DNA of 64,000 nucleotides from Kordia aestuariivivens (lineage in GTDB: Bacteria; Bacteroidota; Bacteroidia; Flavobacteriales; Flavobacteriaceae): positions 1 to 64,000 of the forward strand of contig NZ_JACGWS010000019.1 of assembly GCF_014397005.1 (NCBI RefSeq). The letters run 5' to 3'. Each line of letters begins with the position of its first letter. Position 1 is the first letter of the stretch. The position numbers and the translations under genes are program-made. The notes below the pieces were generated by a model. It was not told where the DNA came from and searched no databases. It worked only from the letters and a program-made list of their open reading frames with translations. This document shows positions 26,686-35,599 of this stretch, one piece after another.

Positions 26686-28668
26686 ATGAAAAATAGCATT
26701 CAATTAGTTCTTATTCTTTTGGTTTCATTGACGAGCTTTGCGCAGTCTAAAAAAGATAAAGTATTATTTTCTATTGAAGGAGAACCAACTTACGTTTCCG
26801 AATTTTCAAGAGTGTATAAAAAGAACCTTGATATTATTGATAAAAAAGATCAAAAAGACATCGAAGAGTATTTCGATTTATTCCTTCAATATAAATTAAA
26901 ATTAAAAGAAGCTAGAAATCTTAATCTTCACGAAAAAGAAACGTATAAGAAAGAGCTTGCAGGATACAGAAAGCAACTGTCTAGCAATTATTTAACAGAT
27001 AATAACGCAACGGAACAATTAGTAAAAGAAGCGTACGACCGTTTACAGAAAGAAGTAAGGGCAAGTCATATTTTAATTAACGTTACGCTTGATGCTGCTC
27101 CAAAAGATACATTGCTAGCCTACAATAAAATCATGAAAATTCGTAAATCCATCCTTGATGGAGCTGATTTTGGTGAAGTTGCAATGGAAAATTCAGATGA
27201 CCCTTCTGCCAAAGGAAACCAAAAAATAAAGCCAAACAAAGGTGATCTTGGCTATTTTTCAGCGTTTAGAATGGTGTATCCATTTGAATCAGCAGCGTTC
27301 AACACAAAAATAGGCGACGTTTCTATGCCAATTCGTACCCAATTTGGATATCACATCATAAAGGTAATGGATGTTCGTGCGAATGTGGGAGATATTACGG
27401 TGGCACATATTTTATTACTAGATAAAAAAGAAGGCGAAAACAAGGAAAACCCTGAAGATAAAATACAAGACATTTACACACAATTACAATCGGGAAGCGA
27501 TTTTGGAAAATTAGCAAAACGTTTTTCAGAAGATAGAAGCACAGCCGTAAATGATGGTAAATTGCCAAAATTTGGTCGTGGGCGATTGCGTTCAAAAGAA
27601 TTTGAAGATGTAGCATTTTCATTAACTAAACCTGAGGAATTCTCAAAACCGTTCAAATCAGAATTTGGATGGCATGTTGTAAAGTTGATCTCCAAACACG
27701 AAATGAAAAGCTTTGAAGATGAAAAAGGTGTTTTAGAACGAAAAATTAAAGGTGACAAAAGAGCGAACGTAATTAATACGTCTATTCTTAAAAAAATTAA
27801 AAAACTCTACACAATTACTGAAAGTAAAGATGCTAGAGAAGATTTTATTGCGCTTGCAGATCCTAACTTTTTCAGTAGAAACTGGAAAAAACCAACGGAT
27901 CCTACTTTTTTAAACAAGACATTAGTTCAAGTAAAAGACACAAAAATAAAATACGACGAATTTGCTTCTTATCTGCTAAAAGCGAATGCGAGATTTGCGA
28001 ATAAAAAACAAGATCCTAAAAGTTTTATCAATTATCAGTACACACAATTCATGGAAGCGAAATTATTAGCATTCTATGAAAGTGATTTAGAAAACGTAAA
28101 TGAAGATTTTGCAGCTATTTATGGAGAATACCGTGATGGATTGTTGCTATTTGATTTAATGGAAACTGAAATTTGGGAGAAAGCAAAAATAGATACCTTA
28201 GGTTTGGAAAAATTCTTCAATGAAAACAAAGAAAATTACAAATGGGAAAAGCGTGTAGAAGCTGTTATTGCTTCTTGCACGGAAGAAGATGCAGCGAAAC
28301 AAGTACAACAATTACTACAAGAAGGAAAATCTTTGGAAGATATCAAGCAAGCAGTCAATAAAGACAGCAAAGTAAACGTTATCTTTTCGCCAGGTGTATA
28401 TGAAGAAGCACATCGAAACCTTCCGGAAGGATTCAAATTTGAAAAAGGAGTTTCAACAATATATAACGATGGAAAAACAGACTTTACAATTGTAAAAGTG
28501 AACGAAATTATTCCAGCGAGTCACAAAGAACTTTCTGAAATCAAAGGAAAAGTAATCAGCGACTATCAAGTATATCTTGAAGAAGAATGGATAAAAACCT
28601 TGAAGAAAAATTACAAAGTTGACATCAATAAAAAAGTATATCGTAAACTAAAAAAATATATTAAATAA
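26686..28668 (+). CDS. Periplasmic peptidyl-prolyl isomerase, two parvulin domains
   Basis: A 660-aa exported protein with a signal peptide (1-20, ending TSFAQ), an N-terminal helical chaperone-like region (about 25-120), two PpiC/parvulin domains (about 124-230 with VRASHILI, and 236-345 with VAHILLLDKKE), and a long C-terminal region (about 380-660) without recognised motifs. It resembles SurA/PpiD-type folding factors for outer-membrane proteins. It is first in a tight operon with a lipoprotein, a second parvulin and a MoxR ATPase. Confidence 0.88.
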   Translation: MKNSIQLVLILLVSLTSFAQSKKDKVLFSIEGEPTYVSEFSRVYKKNLDIIDKKDQKDIEEYFDLFLQYKLKLKEARNLNLHEKETYKKELAGYRKQLSSNYLTDNNATEQLVKEAYDRLQKEVRASHILINVTLDAAPKDTLLAYNKIMKIRKSILDGADFGEVAMENSDDPSAKGNQKIKPNKGDLGYFSAFRMVYPFESAAFNTKIGDVSMPIRTQFGYHIIKVMDVRANVGDITVAHILLLDKKEGENKENPEDKIQDIYTQLQSGSDFGKLAKRFSEDRSTAVNDGKLPKFGRGRLRSKEFEDVAFSLTKPEEFSKPFKSEFGWHVVKLISKHEMKSFEDEKGVLERKIKGDKRANVINTSILKKIKKLYTITESKDAREDFIALADPNFFSRNWKKPTDPTFLNKTLVQVKDTKIKYDEFASYLLKANARFANKKQDPKSFINYQYTQFMEAKLLAFYESDLENVNEDFAAIYGEYRDGLLLFDLMETEIWEKAKIDTLGLEKFFNENKENYKWEKRVEAVIASCTEEDAAKQVQQLLQEGKSLEDIKQAVNKDSKVNVIFSPGVYEEAHRNLPEGFKFEKGVSTIYNDGKTDFTIVKVNEIIPASHKELSEIKGKVISDYQVYLEEEWIKTLKKNYKVDINKKVYRKLKKYIK

Positions 28669-28674
28669 TTCATA

Positions 28675-29523
28675 TTGAAGAAATTAAGTCTCATAGTCAG
28701 TATCTTTTTATGTATTTCATGTGAATATTTTCAATCATCGAATGATGGCGAACCAGTTGCTAGAGTTGGTGAAAGTTATTTATACAAAAGCGATTTAGAA
28801 CCGCTACTTTCCGAAACTGTATCTTCGGAAGACAGTACGATTATTGTAAACAACTACATCAATCGATGGGCAACGCAAGAACTATTCATTCAGCGTGCAA
28901 AAATCAACTTAACACAAGAAAAACAAGATGCTTTTGAAGAGTTGGTTGCCGAATATCGCCAAGATTTATACATAGAAGCATACAAAGAAGCCATTGTCAA
29001 AAAAACAATTGATACTACTGTTACGGCTTTTGATGAAGCGGCGTATTACAATGTCAACAAAGAAAACTTCAAACTCAATGAAGAATTGCTCAAACTACGT
29101 TACATCAACATTGGGAAAGACAATTCAAACATTGAAGAAATTACAGAGCGTTTCAAGCGTTTTAATGTTGAAGACAAAGAAATATTAGATTCATTAGCAA
29201 TTCAATTCAACAATTACTCACTCAACGATTCTATTTGGGTAAAAGAGACGCAGGTGTTTAATAAAATTCCTGTAATCACTAATGAAAACAAAGATAAATA
29301 CTTAAAAAAATCACAATTTTCTCAGATAGAAGATTCATTAGAAGTATATTTGGTGCGAATTGAGGATAAAATCGGTAGAAACGACATTGCGCCGCTTGCG
29401 TATGTACGTCCTACAGTACGACAAATCATCCTCAATAAGCGAAAGCTTGAATTTATCAGAAAATTAGAAAAAGACATCACGAAAGATGCAGTTAAGCAAA
29501 AACAGTTTGAAACTTACAATTAA
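28675..29523 (+). CDS. PpiC-like lipoprotein without isomerase domain
   Basis: A 282-aa protein starting at TTG 28675, six bases after its neighbour. It has a short signal with an acceptor cysteine (ISC, Cys16), then the sequence DGEPVARVGESYLYKSDLEPLL, which is the usual N-terminal element of SurA-like proteins. The remainder is helical and charged, and no parvulin motif is visible. It is probably a periplasm-facing chaperone-like lipoprotein working with the flanking isomerases; that role is inferred from the operon. Confidence 0.72.
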   Translation: MKKLSLIVSIFLCISCEYFQSSNDGEPVARVGESYLYKSDLEPLLSETVSSEDSTIIVNNYINRWATQELFIQRAKINLTQEKQDAFEELVAEYRQDLYIEAYKEAIVKKTIDTTVTAFDEAAYYNVNKENFKLNEELLKLRYINIGKDNSNIEEITERFKRFNVEDKEILDSLAIQFNNYSLNDSIWVKETQVFNKIPVITNENKDKYLKKSQFSQIEDSLEVYLVRIEDKIGRNDIAPLAYVRPTVRQIILNKRKLEFIRKLEKDITKDAVKQKQFETYN

Positions 29524-29527
29524 CACA

Positions 29528-30949
29528 ATGAAGCAAAGTATATACGTACTTGTGCTGCTTGTAGCATTTGGAATGCAAGCGCAAGAAAAGGAAGATGCAA
29601 CAATGGTTTCTGAAACCATCATGGAAGCGAAAACACAAACAAAAGACTCAACAAAATCAACCTCAAAAAGAATCAAAATTGATGGTGTTGCCGCAGTAGT
29701 TGGTGACTATATTATTTTAGAATCAGATATTGATAAAACGTTCTTAGATTTCCAACAACAAGGTGTTTCTATGGAAGGACTTACTAGATGTAAATTACTA
29801 GGAAAACTGATGGAAGACAAATTGTATGCGCACCAAGCGATACAAGATAGTATTGAAGTTTCTCCAGGAGAAATCAGAGATCGTGTAAATCAAAATATTG
29901 AATATTTCAGTCAACAAACAAATGGAATGGCAGAATTATTAAAATTCTATGCGATGGAAGATGAAGCTACTTTGCGCGAACGTTTAACGGAAATTACGAA
30001 AGTGCAATTTTTGACTAACCGCATGCAATCAAAAGTAGTACGTGATGTAGAAATTACTCCAGAAGAAGTACGTCAGTTCTTTGAGAAAATTCCAGTAGAT
30101 CAACGTCCAGTAATTGGCGTAGAGTTGGAAGTAGCTCAAATTATCATTGCACCAGAACCTTCAAAAGAAGCTGTTGACAAAGTAATTGACAAACTAAAAG
30201 GAATCAAAGCAGAAGTAGAAGCAGGTTCAAGTTTTGGAACCAAAGCAATTTTATATTCTAAAGATAGAGCATCTGGACGTCAAGGCGGATTAATGGCGAT
30301 CAACAAAAGAATGTCACTAGCGAAAGAATTTAAAGATGTCGCTTTCTCTTTACAACAAGGAGAAATATCTGATCCATTCGAAACTGAATTTGGATGGCAT
30401 ATTGTAATGATTGATAAAGTTCGTGGACAAGAAAGAGATGTACGTCACATTCTATTAATTCCAGAAATTACCAACGAAAAGCTTGAAGAAGCTCGTAAAG
30501 AAATTGATACCTTACGTCAACGAATCATGGCTGGCGAACTTACTTTTGATGAGGCAGCACGTTCATTCTCGGATGACAAGGAAACACGAAACAATGGTGG
30601 TAAATTGATCAATCCTGCAACGTATGATACACATTTTGAACTCACAAAAATGGATCCTGAGCAATATTCGCAAATAGAGCCATTAAAAGGAAATGAAATC
30701 TCAATTCCATTAATTGACGAAACTAGAACAGGTCAAAAGCGATTCAAATTACTAAAAGTAACCAATCGTTATAACGAGCACGTAGCTGATTATTCTAAAG
30801 ATTATATCAAAATAAAAAGCTTAGCACTCAAAGAAAAGCAGTTAAAAGAAGTTGGAAAGTGGATCACACAAAAAATCGAGGATACGTATATCAACGTAAA
30901 TAGTGATAATCGTAAATGTGAATTCACAAATAACTGGTTAAAAAAATAA
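29528..30949 (+). CDS. SurA-like peptidyl-prolyl isomerase
   Basis: A 473-aa exported protein with a signal peptide (KQSIYVLVLLVAFGMQAQ), a SurA N-terminal domain (about 45-165, VAAVVGDYIILESDIDKT) and two parvulin domains (about 175-285 and 290-400, VRHILLIPE). It probably escorts outer-membrane proteins and isomerises prolines in the periplasm. I start at ATG 29528, four bases after the previous stop. An upstream ATG at 29486 would overlap that gene and bury the signal peptide. It is followed after seven bases by a MoxR ATPase gene. Confidence 0.87.
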   Translation: MKQSIYVLVLLVAFGMQAQEKEDATMVSETIMEAKTQTKDSTKSTSKRIKIDGVAAVVGDYIILESDIDKTFLDFQQQGVSMEGLTRCKLLGKLMEDKLYAHQAIQDSIEVSPGEIRDRVNQNIEYFSQQTNGMAELLKFYAMEDEATLRERLTEITKVQFLTNRMQSKVVRDVEITPEEVRQFFEKIPVDQRPVIGVELEVAQIIIAPEPSKEAVDKVIDKLKGIKAEVEAGSSFGTKAILYSKDRASGRQGGLMAINKRMSLAKEFKDVAFSLQQGEISDPFETEFGWHIVMIDKVRGQERDVRHILLIPEITNEKLEEARKEIDTLRQRIMAGELTFDEAARSFSDDKETRNNGGKLINPATYDTHFELTKMDPEQYSQIEPLKGNEISIPLIDETRTGQKRFKLLKVTNRYNEHVADYSKDYIKIKSLALKEKQLKEVGKWITQKIEDTYINVNSDNRKCEFTNNWLKK

Positions 30950-30956
30950 TTTCCCT

Positions 30957-31910
30957 ATGTCAGATGTTGCCGCTATTGAAAATCTTGTAAAAAAGCACAA
31001 GGAACTCAAGAACGAAATTGCTAATATTATTGTTGGTCAAGAAAGTGTAATAGATCAAATATTACTTTCCATATTCTCTGGAGGACACGCCTTATTAATT
31101 GGTGTTCCAGGATTAGCTAAAACATTAATGGTAAACACCATTGCTACGACATTAGGACTCGATTTTAAACGAATTCAGTTTACACCAGATTTAATGCCGA
31201 GTGATATCTTAGGAAGTGAAATCCTAGATGAATCTCGTAACTTTAAATTCATCAAAGGACCGATATTTGCCAACATTATCTTGGCAGATGAAATCAACCG
31301 TACACCGCCAAAAACACAAGCGGCGTTGCTAGAAGCAATGCAAGAACGCTCTGTAACAGTTGCGGGAAATCATTACAAACTCGATTTACCATACTTTGTA
31401 TTAGCAACACAAAATCCAATAGAACAAGAAGGAACATATCCGTTACCAGAAGCACAATTGGATCGTTTTATGTTTGCCATTCATTTGACGTATCCATCAT
31501 TTGAAGAAGAAGTGCAAGTAGTAAAAGCAACAACTACAAATGTTGAAAATACAGTAAAAGCATTATTCAATGCGAATGAAATCATTGCGATTCAACAATT
31601 GATTCGTAAAATTCCTGTAGCAGACAATGTAGTAGAATATGCAGTTCGATTGGTCTCTAAAACGCGTCCAAAAGAACCTAGTGCAACCGATTTAGTAAAA
31701 CAATATGTAGATTGGGGAGCAGGACCAAGAGCGTCACAAAACCTAATCTTAGCAGCAAAAGCGCATGCGGCAATCAACGGAAAATTTTCTCCTGATATTG
31801 AAGATGTGCAAGCGGTTACGATCGGAATCTTATCACACAGAGTCATCCGAAACTATAAAGCGGAAGCAGAAGGAATTACCATTGAAAAAATTATCAAAAG
31901 TTTGTTCTAA
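30957..31910 (+). CDS. MoxR-family AAA+ ATPase
   Basis: A 317-aa ATPase with Walker A GVPGLAKT (49-56), Walker B IILADE (D111, E112), and the sensor-1 and arginine-finger region (ATQNPIEQEGTYPLPEAQLDRF, read in parts). MoxR ATPases act as chaperones that insert metals or assemble complexes, usually with DUF58 and von Willebrand-factor proteins. None of those follow here: a terminator comes next. Instead it ends an operon of periplasmic folding factors, an unusual but repeatedly plausible context in Flavobacteriia. Confidence 0.9.
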   Translation: MSDVAAIENLVKKHKELKNEIANIIVGQESVIDQILLSIFSGGHALLIGVPGLAKTLMVNTIATTLGLDFKRIQFTPDLMPSDILGSEILDESRNFKFIKGPIFANIILADEINRTPPKTQAALLEAMQERSVTVAGNHYKLDLPYFVLATQNPIEQEGTYPLPEAQLDRFMFAIHLTYPSFEEEVQVVKATTTNVENTVKALFNANEIIAIQQLIRKIPVADNVVEYAVRLVSKTRPKEPSATDLVKQYVDWGAGPRASQNLILAAKAHAAINGKFSPDIEDVQAVTIGILSHRVIRNYKAEAEGITIEKIIKSLF

Positions 31911-31969
31911 AAACTTTTTTTATACTTCTACCGTCATCACGGTATATACCCAATATTTAGTATTATCAA

Positions 31970-32021
31970 AAAATAGCATCTCAAATTATGAATTACATAA
32001 TTTGAGATGCTGTTTTTGTTT
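31970..32021 (+). terminator. Terminator of the parvulin-MoxR operon
   Basis: A perfect 16-bp stem (31975-31990 with 31996-32011) with an AATTA loop, followed by GTTTTTGTTT. It is the longest perfect hairpin seen in the window. Confidence 0.88.
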
Positions 32022-32158
32022 ATTTTTAAATTAAATGCAACAAAAAAGAAGATTTAATAAAAATAATGAACTGAAAATAAAGGTATACTGTTGATTTTTA
32101 AAAATGAAGATAATTTCGTAATTTCGCAGGACTTTCAAAACACTAAAAAAACGAATAT

Positions 32159-34432
32159 ATGGCCTTTGATATTGATATGATAAAAAAGGTTTACGAAACA
32201 ATAGTGGAACGTGTAGACAAAGCGCGTGAAATTACTGGTAAACCATTAACACTTTCAGAAAAAATACTATACTCACATTTATGGGATGGAACGGCAACTA
32301 AAGCTTTCGTTAGAGGAAAAGACTATGTAGACTTTGCTCCAGATCGTATCGCTTGTCAAGATGCAACTGCACAAATGGCTTTATTGCAATTTATGCAAGC
32401 AGGAAAAACTAAAGTAGCAGTTCCAACAACAGTACATTGTGATCACTTAATCCAAGCAAAAGTTGGTGCTACGAGTGATTTACAAGCTGCCATGAACAAT
32501 AGTAGTGAAGTATTCAATTTCTTAGAGTCAGTATCAAACAAATATGGAATCGGATTCTGGAAACCAGGCGCAGGTATCATTCACCAAGTAGTATTAGAAA
32601 ATTACGCATTCCCAGGTGGAATGATGATTGGAACTGATTCACACACCGTAAATGCTGGTGGATTAGGGATGGTTGCCATCGGAGTTGGTGGTGCAGATGC
32701 AGTAGATGTAATGGCAGGAATGCCTTGGGAATTAAAGTTTCCAAAACTAATAGGTGTAAAACTAACAGGGGAAATTTCTGGTTGGGCAGCACCAAAAGAT
32801 GTAATCTTAAAAGTAGCTGGAATTGTTTCTGCAAAAGGAGGAACAGGTGCTATCGTAGAATATTTCGGACCTGGAGCCATTGGAATGTCTTGTACAGGAA
32901 AAGGAACCATCTGTAACATGGGAGCAGAAATAGGCGCAACAACATCTACTTTCGGATATGATGAATCTATGGAACGCTACTTACGTGCTACGGATAGAAG
33001 TGATGTAGCAGATGCTGCAAATGAAGTAAAAGAATACTTAACAGGTGATGATGAAGTATATGCAAATCCAGCACAATACTTTGATCAGGTTATAGAAATC
33101 AACTTATCAGAATTAGGACCATTATTAAACGGACCGTTTACGCCAGATTTATCGACAACAGTTGGTTCAGAAATGAGCGCTAGAGCACAAAAGAACGACT
33201 GGCCAATGCAAGTAGAATGGGGATTAATAGGTTCTTGTACCAACTCTTCTTACGAAGATTTATCAAGAGCATCTTCTGTTGCGCAACAAGCATTAGACAA
33301 AGGATTAAAAATGAAGTCTGAACTCGGAATCAATCCAGGATCAGAACAAGTACGCTACACAGCAGAACGTGATGGAATCCTAGAGATCTTCGAAAAACTA
33401 GACGCTAAAATATTTACAAATGCCTGTGGACCTTGTATTGGACAATGGGCTAGATATTCAGATCCTAAAAACGCACCAAAAAATAGCATTGTACATTCTT
33501 TCAATAGAAACTTTGCAAAACGTGCAGATGGAAACCCAAACACTCACGCGTTTGTAGCGTCTCCTGAAATTACGGCTGCAATTGCAATTGCAGGACGTTT
33601 AGACTTTAATCCGATGACTGATACACTAATCAACGAAAACGGAGAAGAAGTAATGTTAGACGAGCCAACTGGATGGGAATTGCCTCCAAAAGGTTTCGAA
33701 GTAAAAGATAATGGATACTTAGCGCCAGAAGAAGATGGTAGCGGCGTAGTTATTTCAGTAGCAGATAACTCTGAGCGTTTACAATTATTGACACCTTTTA
33801 CGCCACTAGGCGGAAACATCTCAGGAGCAAAACTATTAATCAAAGCACATGGTAAATGTACAACGGATCACATCTCTATGGCTGGACCGTGGTTGCGTTT
33901 CCGTGGACATTTAGATAACATTGCAAATAATACATTAATTGGTGCTGTCAATGCATTCAACATGAAAACAAACTTTGTGAAAAGTCAGTTAGATGGTGAA
34001 TACGACGCAGTTCCAAAAACAGCACGTGCATACAAAGCAGCAGGAATTGAAACCATAGTAGTTGGAGATCATAACTACGGAGAAGGTTCTTCACGTGAGC
34101 ATGCAGCGATGCAACCAAGACACTTAGGTGTAGCAGCAGTGATTGTAAAGTCATTTGCACGTATCCACGAAACAAACCTTAAAAAACAAGGAATGTTAGG
34201 ATTAACATTTGCAACGGAAAGCGATTACGATTTAATTCAAGAAGATGATACCTTCAACTTCGTAGACTTAAACGAATTTACGCCAGGAAAACCATTAACC
34301 ATTGAAGTTGTGCATGCAGATGGAAGCAAAGATACTATCGTTGCAAACCATACGTACAACCAAAGTCAGATTGACTGGTACAATGCAGGTTCTGCCTTAA
34401 ACTTAATCAAAATACAAAACGCTGCTTCTTAA
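32159..34432 (+). CDS. Aconitate hydratase
   Basis: A 757-aa aconitase converting citrate to isocitrate in the TCA cycle. The 4Fe-4S ligands are C360 (GSCTNSS), C423 and C426 (NACGPCIGQ), with the same spacing as mitochondrial aconitase. The swivel-domain motif [17 protein letters not shown] carries the active-site serine and arginine. The size and motif order fit the mitochondrial-type enzyme rather than AcnA/IRP or AcnB. Two tandem TAATTTCG (32111-32126) are near-matches to the -7 box. It is a single-gene transcript with a strong terminator. Confidence 0.95.
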   Translation: MAFDIDMIKKVYETIVERVDKAREITGKPLTLSEKILYSHLWDGTATKAFVRGKDYVDFAPDRIACQDATAQMALLQFMQAGKTKVAVPTTVHCDHLIQAKVGATSDLQAAMNNSSEVFNFLESVSNKYGIGFWKPGAGIIHQVVLENYAFPGGMMIGTDSHTVNAGGLGMVAIGVGGADAVDVMAGMPWELKFPKLIGVKLTGEISGWAAPKDVILKVAGIVSAKGGTGAIVEYFGPGAIGMSCTGKGTICNMGAEIGATTSTFGYDESMERYLRATDRSDVADAANEVKEYLTGDDEVYANPAQYFDQVIEINLSELGPLLNGPFTPDLSTTVGSEMSARAQKNDWPMQVEWGLIGSCTNSSYEDLSRASSVAQQALDKGLKMKSELGINPGSEQVRYTAERDGILEIFEKLDAKIFTNACGPCIGQWARYSDPKNAPKNSIVHSFNRNFAKRADGNPNTHAFVASPEITAAIAIAGRLDFNPMTDTLINENGEEVMLDEPTGWELPPKGFEVKDNGYLAPEEDGSGVVISVADNSERLQLLTPFTPLGGNISGAKLLIKAHGKCTTDHISMAGPWLRFRGHLDNIANNTLIGAVNAFNMKTNFVKSQLDGEYDAVPKTARAYKAAGIETIVVGDHNYGEGSSREHAAMQPRHLGVAAVIVKSFARIHETNLKKQGMLGLTFATESDYDLIQEDDTFNFVDLNEFTPGKPLTIEVVHADGSKDTIVANHTYNQSQIDWYNAGSALNLIKIQNAAS

Positions 34433-34454
34433 TACGAAAGCAACTTATTTCATA

Positions 34455-34490
34455 CAAAGCCCTGAACGGAAACGTTCGGGGCTTTTTTTA
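34455..34490 (+). terminator. Terminator after aconitase
   Basis: Stem AAAGCCCTGAACG (34456-34468) / CGTTCGGGGCTTT (34473-34485) with one mismatch and a GAAA loop, then a T-run. Confidence 0.9.
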
Positions 34491-34823
34491 TTTCTTGAAT
34501 TGAAAGGTTGAAATAGCAAATGATTAAAAAAAGTCAAACCCAAAATGTAAAACTATTTTCGCTAAAAGCTAAAGAAAACATCTTTAAAATCTTCCATACA
34601 AAAGAGAACTATCTAAGGTCCTTAGCATCAATGCTTTTTTTGCGGTTTAAATCTTACTTCATGATAAAAGTCATAAAATAAATCAACTTTATTTCTGACC
34701 TTTAAGTACTGTAAATCAATACAAATTTAAGTTAACCAATTTTAAATTTTAAAAGGATTTAAAATTTACGGGGAAGCTGAAAACCGATTTAGAGTAGGCA
34801 CAACAAATTTAAAAGTAAAAATC
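34491..34823. other. Intergenic region before the radical SAM cassette
   Basis: No gene supported. It holds the left copy of a 33-bp direct repeat (34542-34574). No consensus promoter was found; AT-rich sequence fills the rest. Confidence 0.5.
34542..34574. repeat. Left direct repeat of the radical SAM cassette
   Basis: 33 bp differing at only three positions from 37521-37553. The core TATTTTCGCTAAAAGCTAAA contains two partial GCTAAAG heptamers. Together the copies bracket the genes at 34824 and 35600. Confidence 0.7.
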
Positions 34824-35519
34824 ATGAATAAAAAAGTATGGCATAGTGAGAAGACAATGATGTACTTCATCAACACGACTGCAAGTAAAATTTTATCATT
34901 AGCAGATGGAAAAAAACTATTTAGCAACCTAGTAGCGGAAGCTTTTGCAGGATCAAAAATTGAGAGTATTAATGATGAAACCTTGGAAAGCTTTCAATTA
35001 GAAACAGAACTTAATGATCGATTTTTTCAATCTACTGCTTTTTGCATAAGCATGTGGGAACGTCAGTTACTAAATTTCAAAATTTCAAATACAGAAAATG
35101 TAACTATTCCGCCTTTAGCAAAAGAAGCTATTGACAGCAATGGAAATCTTACCGTTGAAAAAGCATATAGTATTATAGCTAAAGAAGATAAAGCAACTGA
35201 ATATAAAATGTACAATCAGCTTAAAGCAAATTTAGCGATGTTATTTGCGTATGATATGGTGTTCATTAAATTTACGGGTAGTATGGAGGATTCTAATGAA
35301 AATGTTGTAACAGATAGCGATTTACCACGCTATAAAATAGGGTATCTACAACCAAATCTTTTGAAAAACATGTATAATTTAGGTGATAATAATGTAATTA
35401 GAATGCATCCTATATTAGCTGCGACAGCTGGAAGTTTTGCTGCAGACGCTGTTAAAGTAGCAGCCGAAGAAGCTGGAACAACAGCCGGAGATATCGTTGG
35501 TAGAATGGAGTCGCGCTAG
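34824..35519 (+). CDS. Unknown protein paired with radical SAM enzyme
   Basis: A 231-aa protein that I do not recognise. It has no signal peptide and no obvious membrane helix. The first 190 residues look mainly helical (TTASKILSLADGKKLF, YKMYNQLKANLAMLFAYDMVF). The last 35 are small-residue-rich (ILAATAGSFAADAVKVAAEE..., ending GDIVGRMESR) and resemble a flexible or processed tail. It lies 80 bases upstream of a B12 radical SAM enzyme with a PqqD-like domain, inside the same repeat-bounded cassette. It could be that enzyme's substrate or partner; this rests on position only. Confidence 0.55.
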   Translation: MNKKVWHSEKTMMYFINTTASKILSLADGKKLFSNLVAEAFAGSKIESINDETLESFQLETELNDRFFQSTAFCISMWERQLLNFKISNTENVTIPPLAKEAIDSNGNLTVEKAYSIIAKEDKATEYKMYNQLKANLAMLFAYDMVFIKFTGSMEDSNENVVTDSDLPRYKIGYLQPNLLKNMYNLGDNNVIRMHPILAATAGSFAADAVKVAAEEAGTTAGDIVGRMESR

Positions 35520-35599
35520 AAATCTTTCTGTAGAAATTAAAGCTGTAGAGCATTGAAGTTTCTAGTATTGTAACGTAGTATAACTTAATTATCAGTTTA

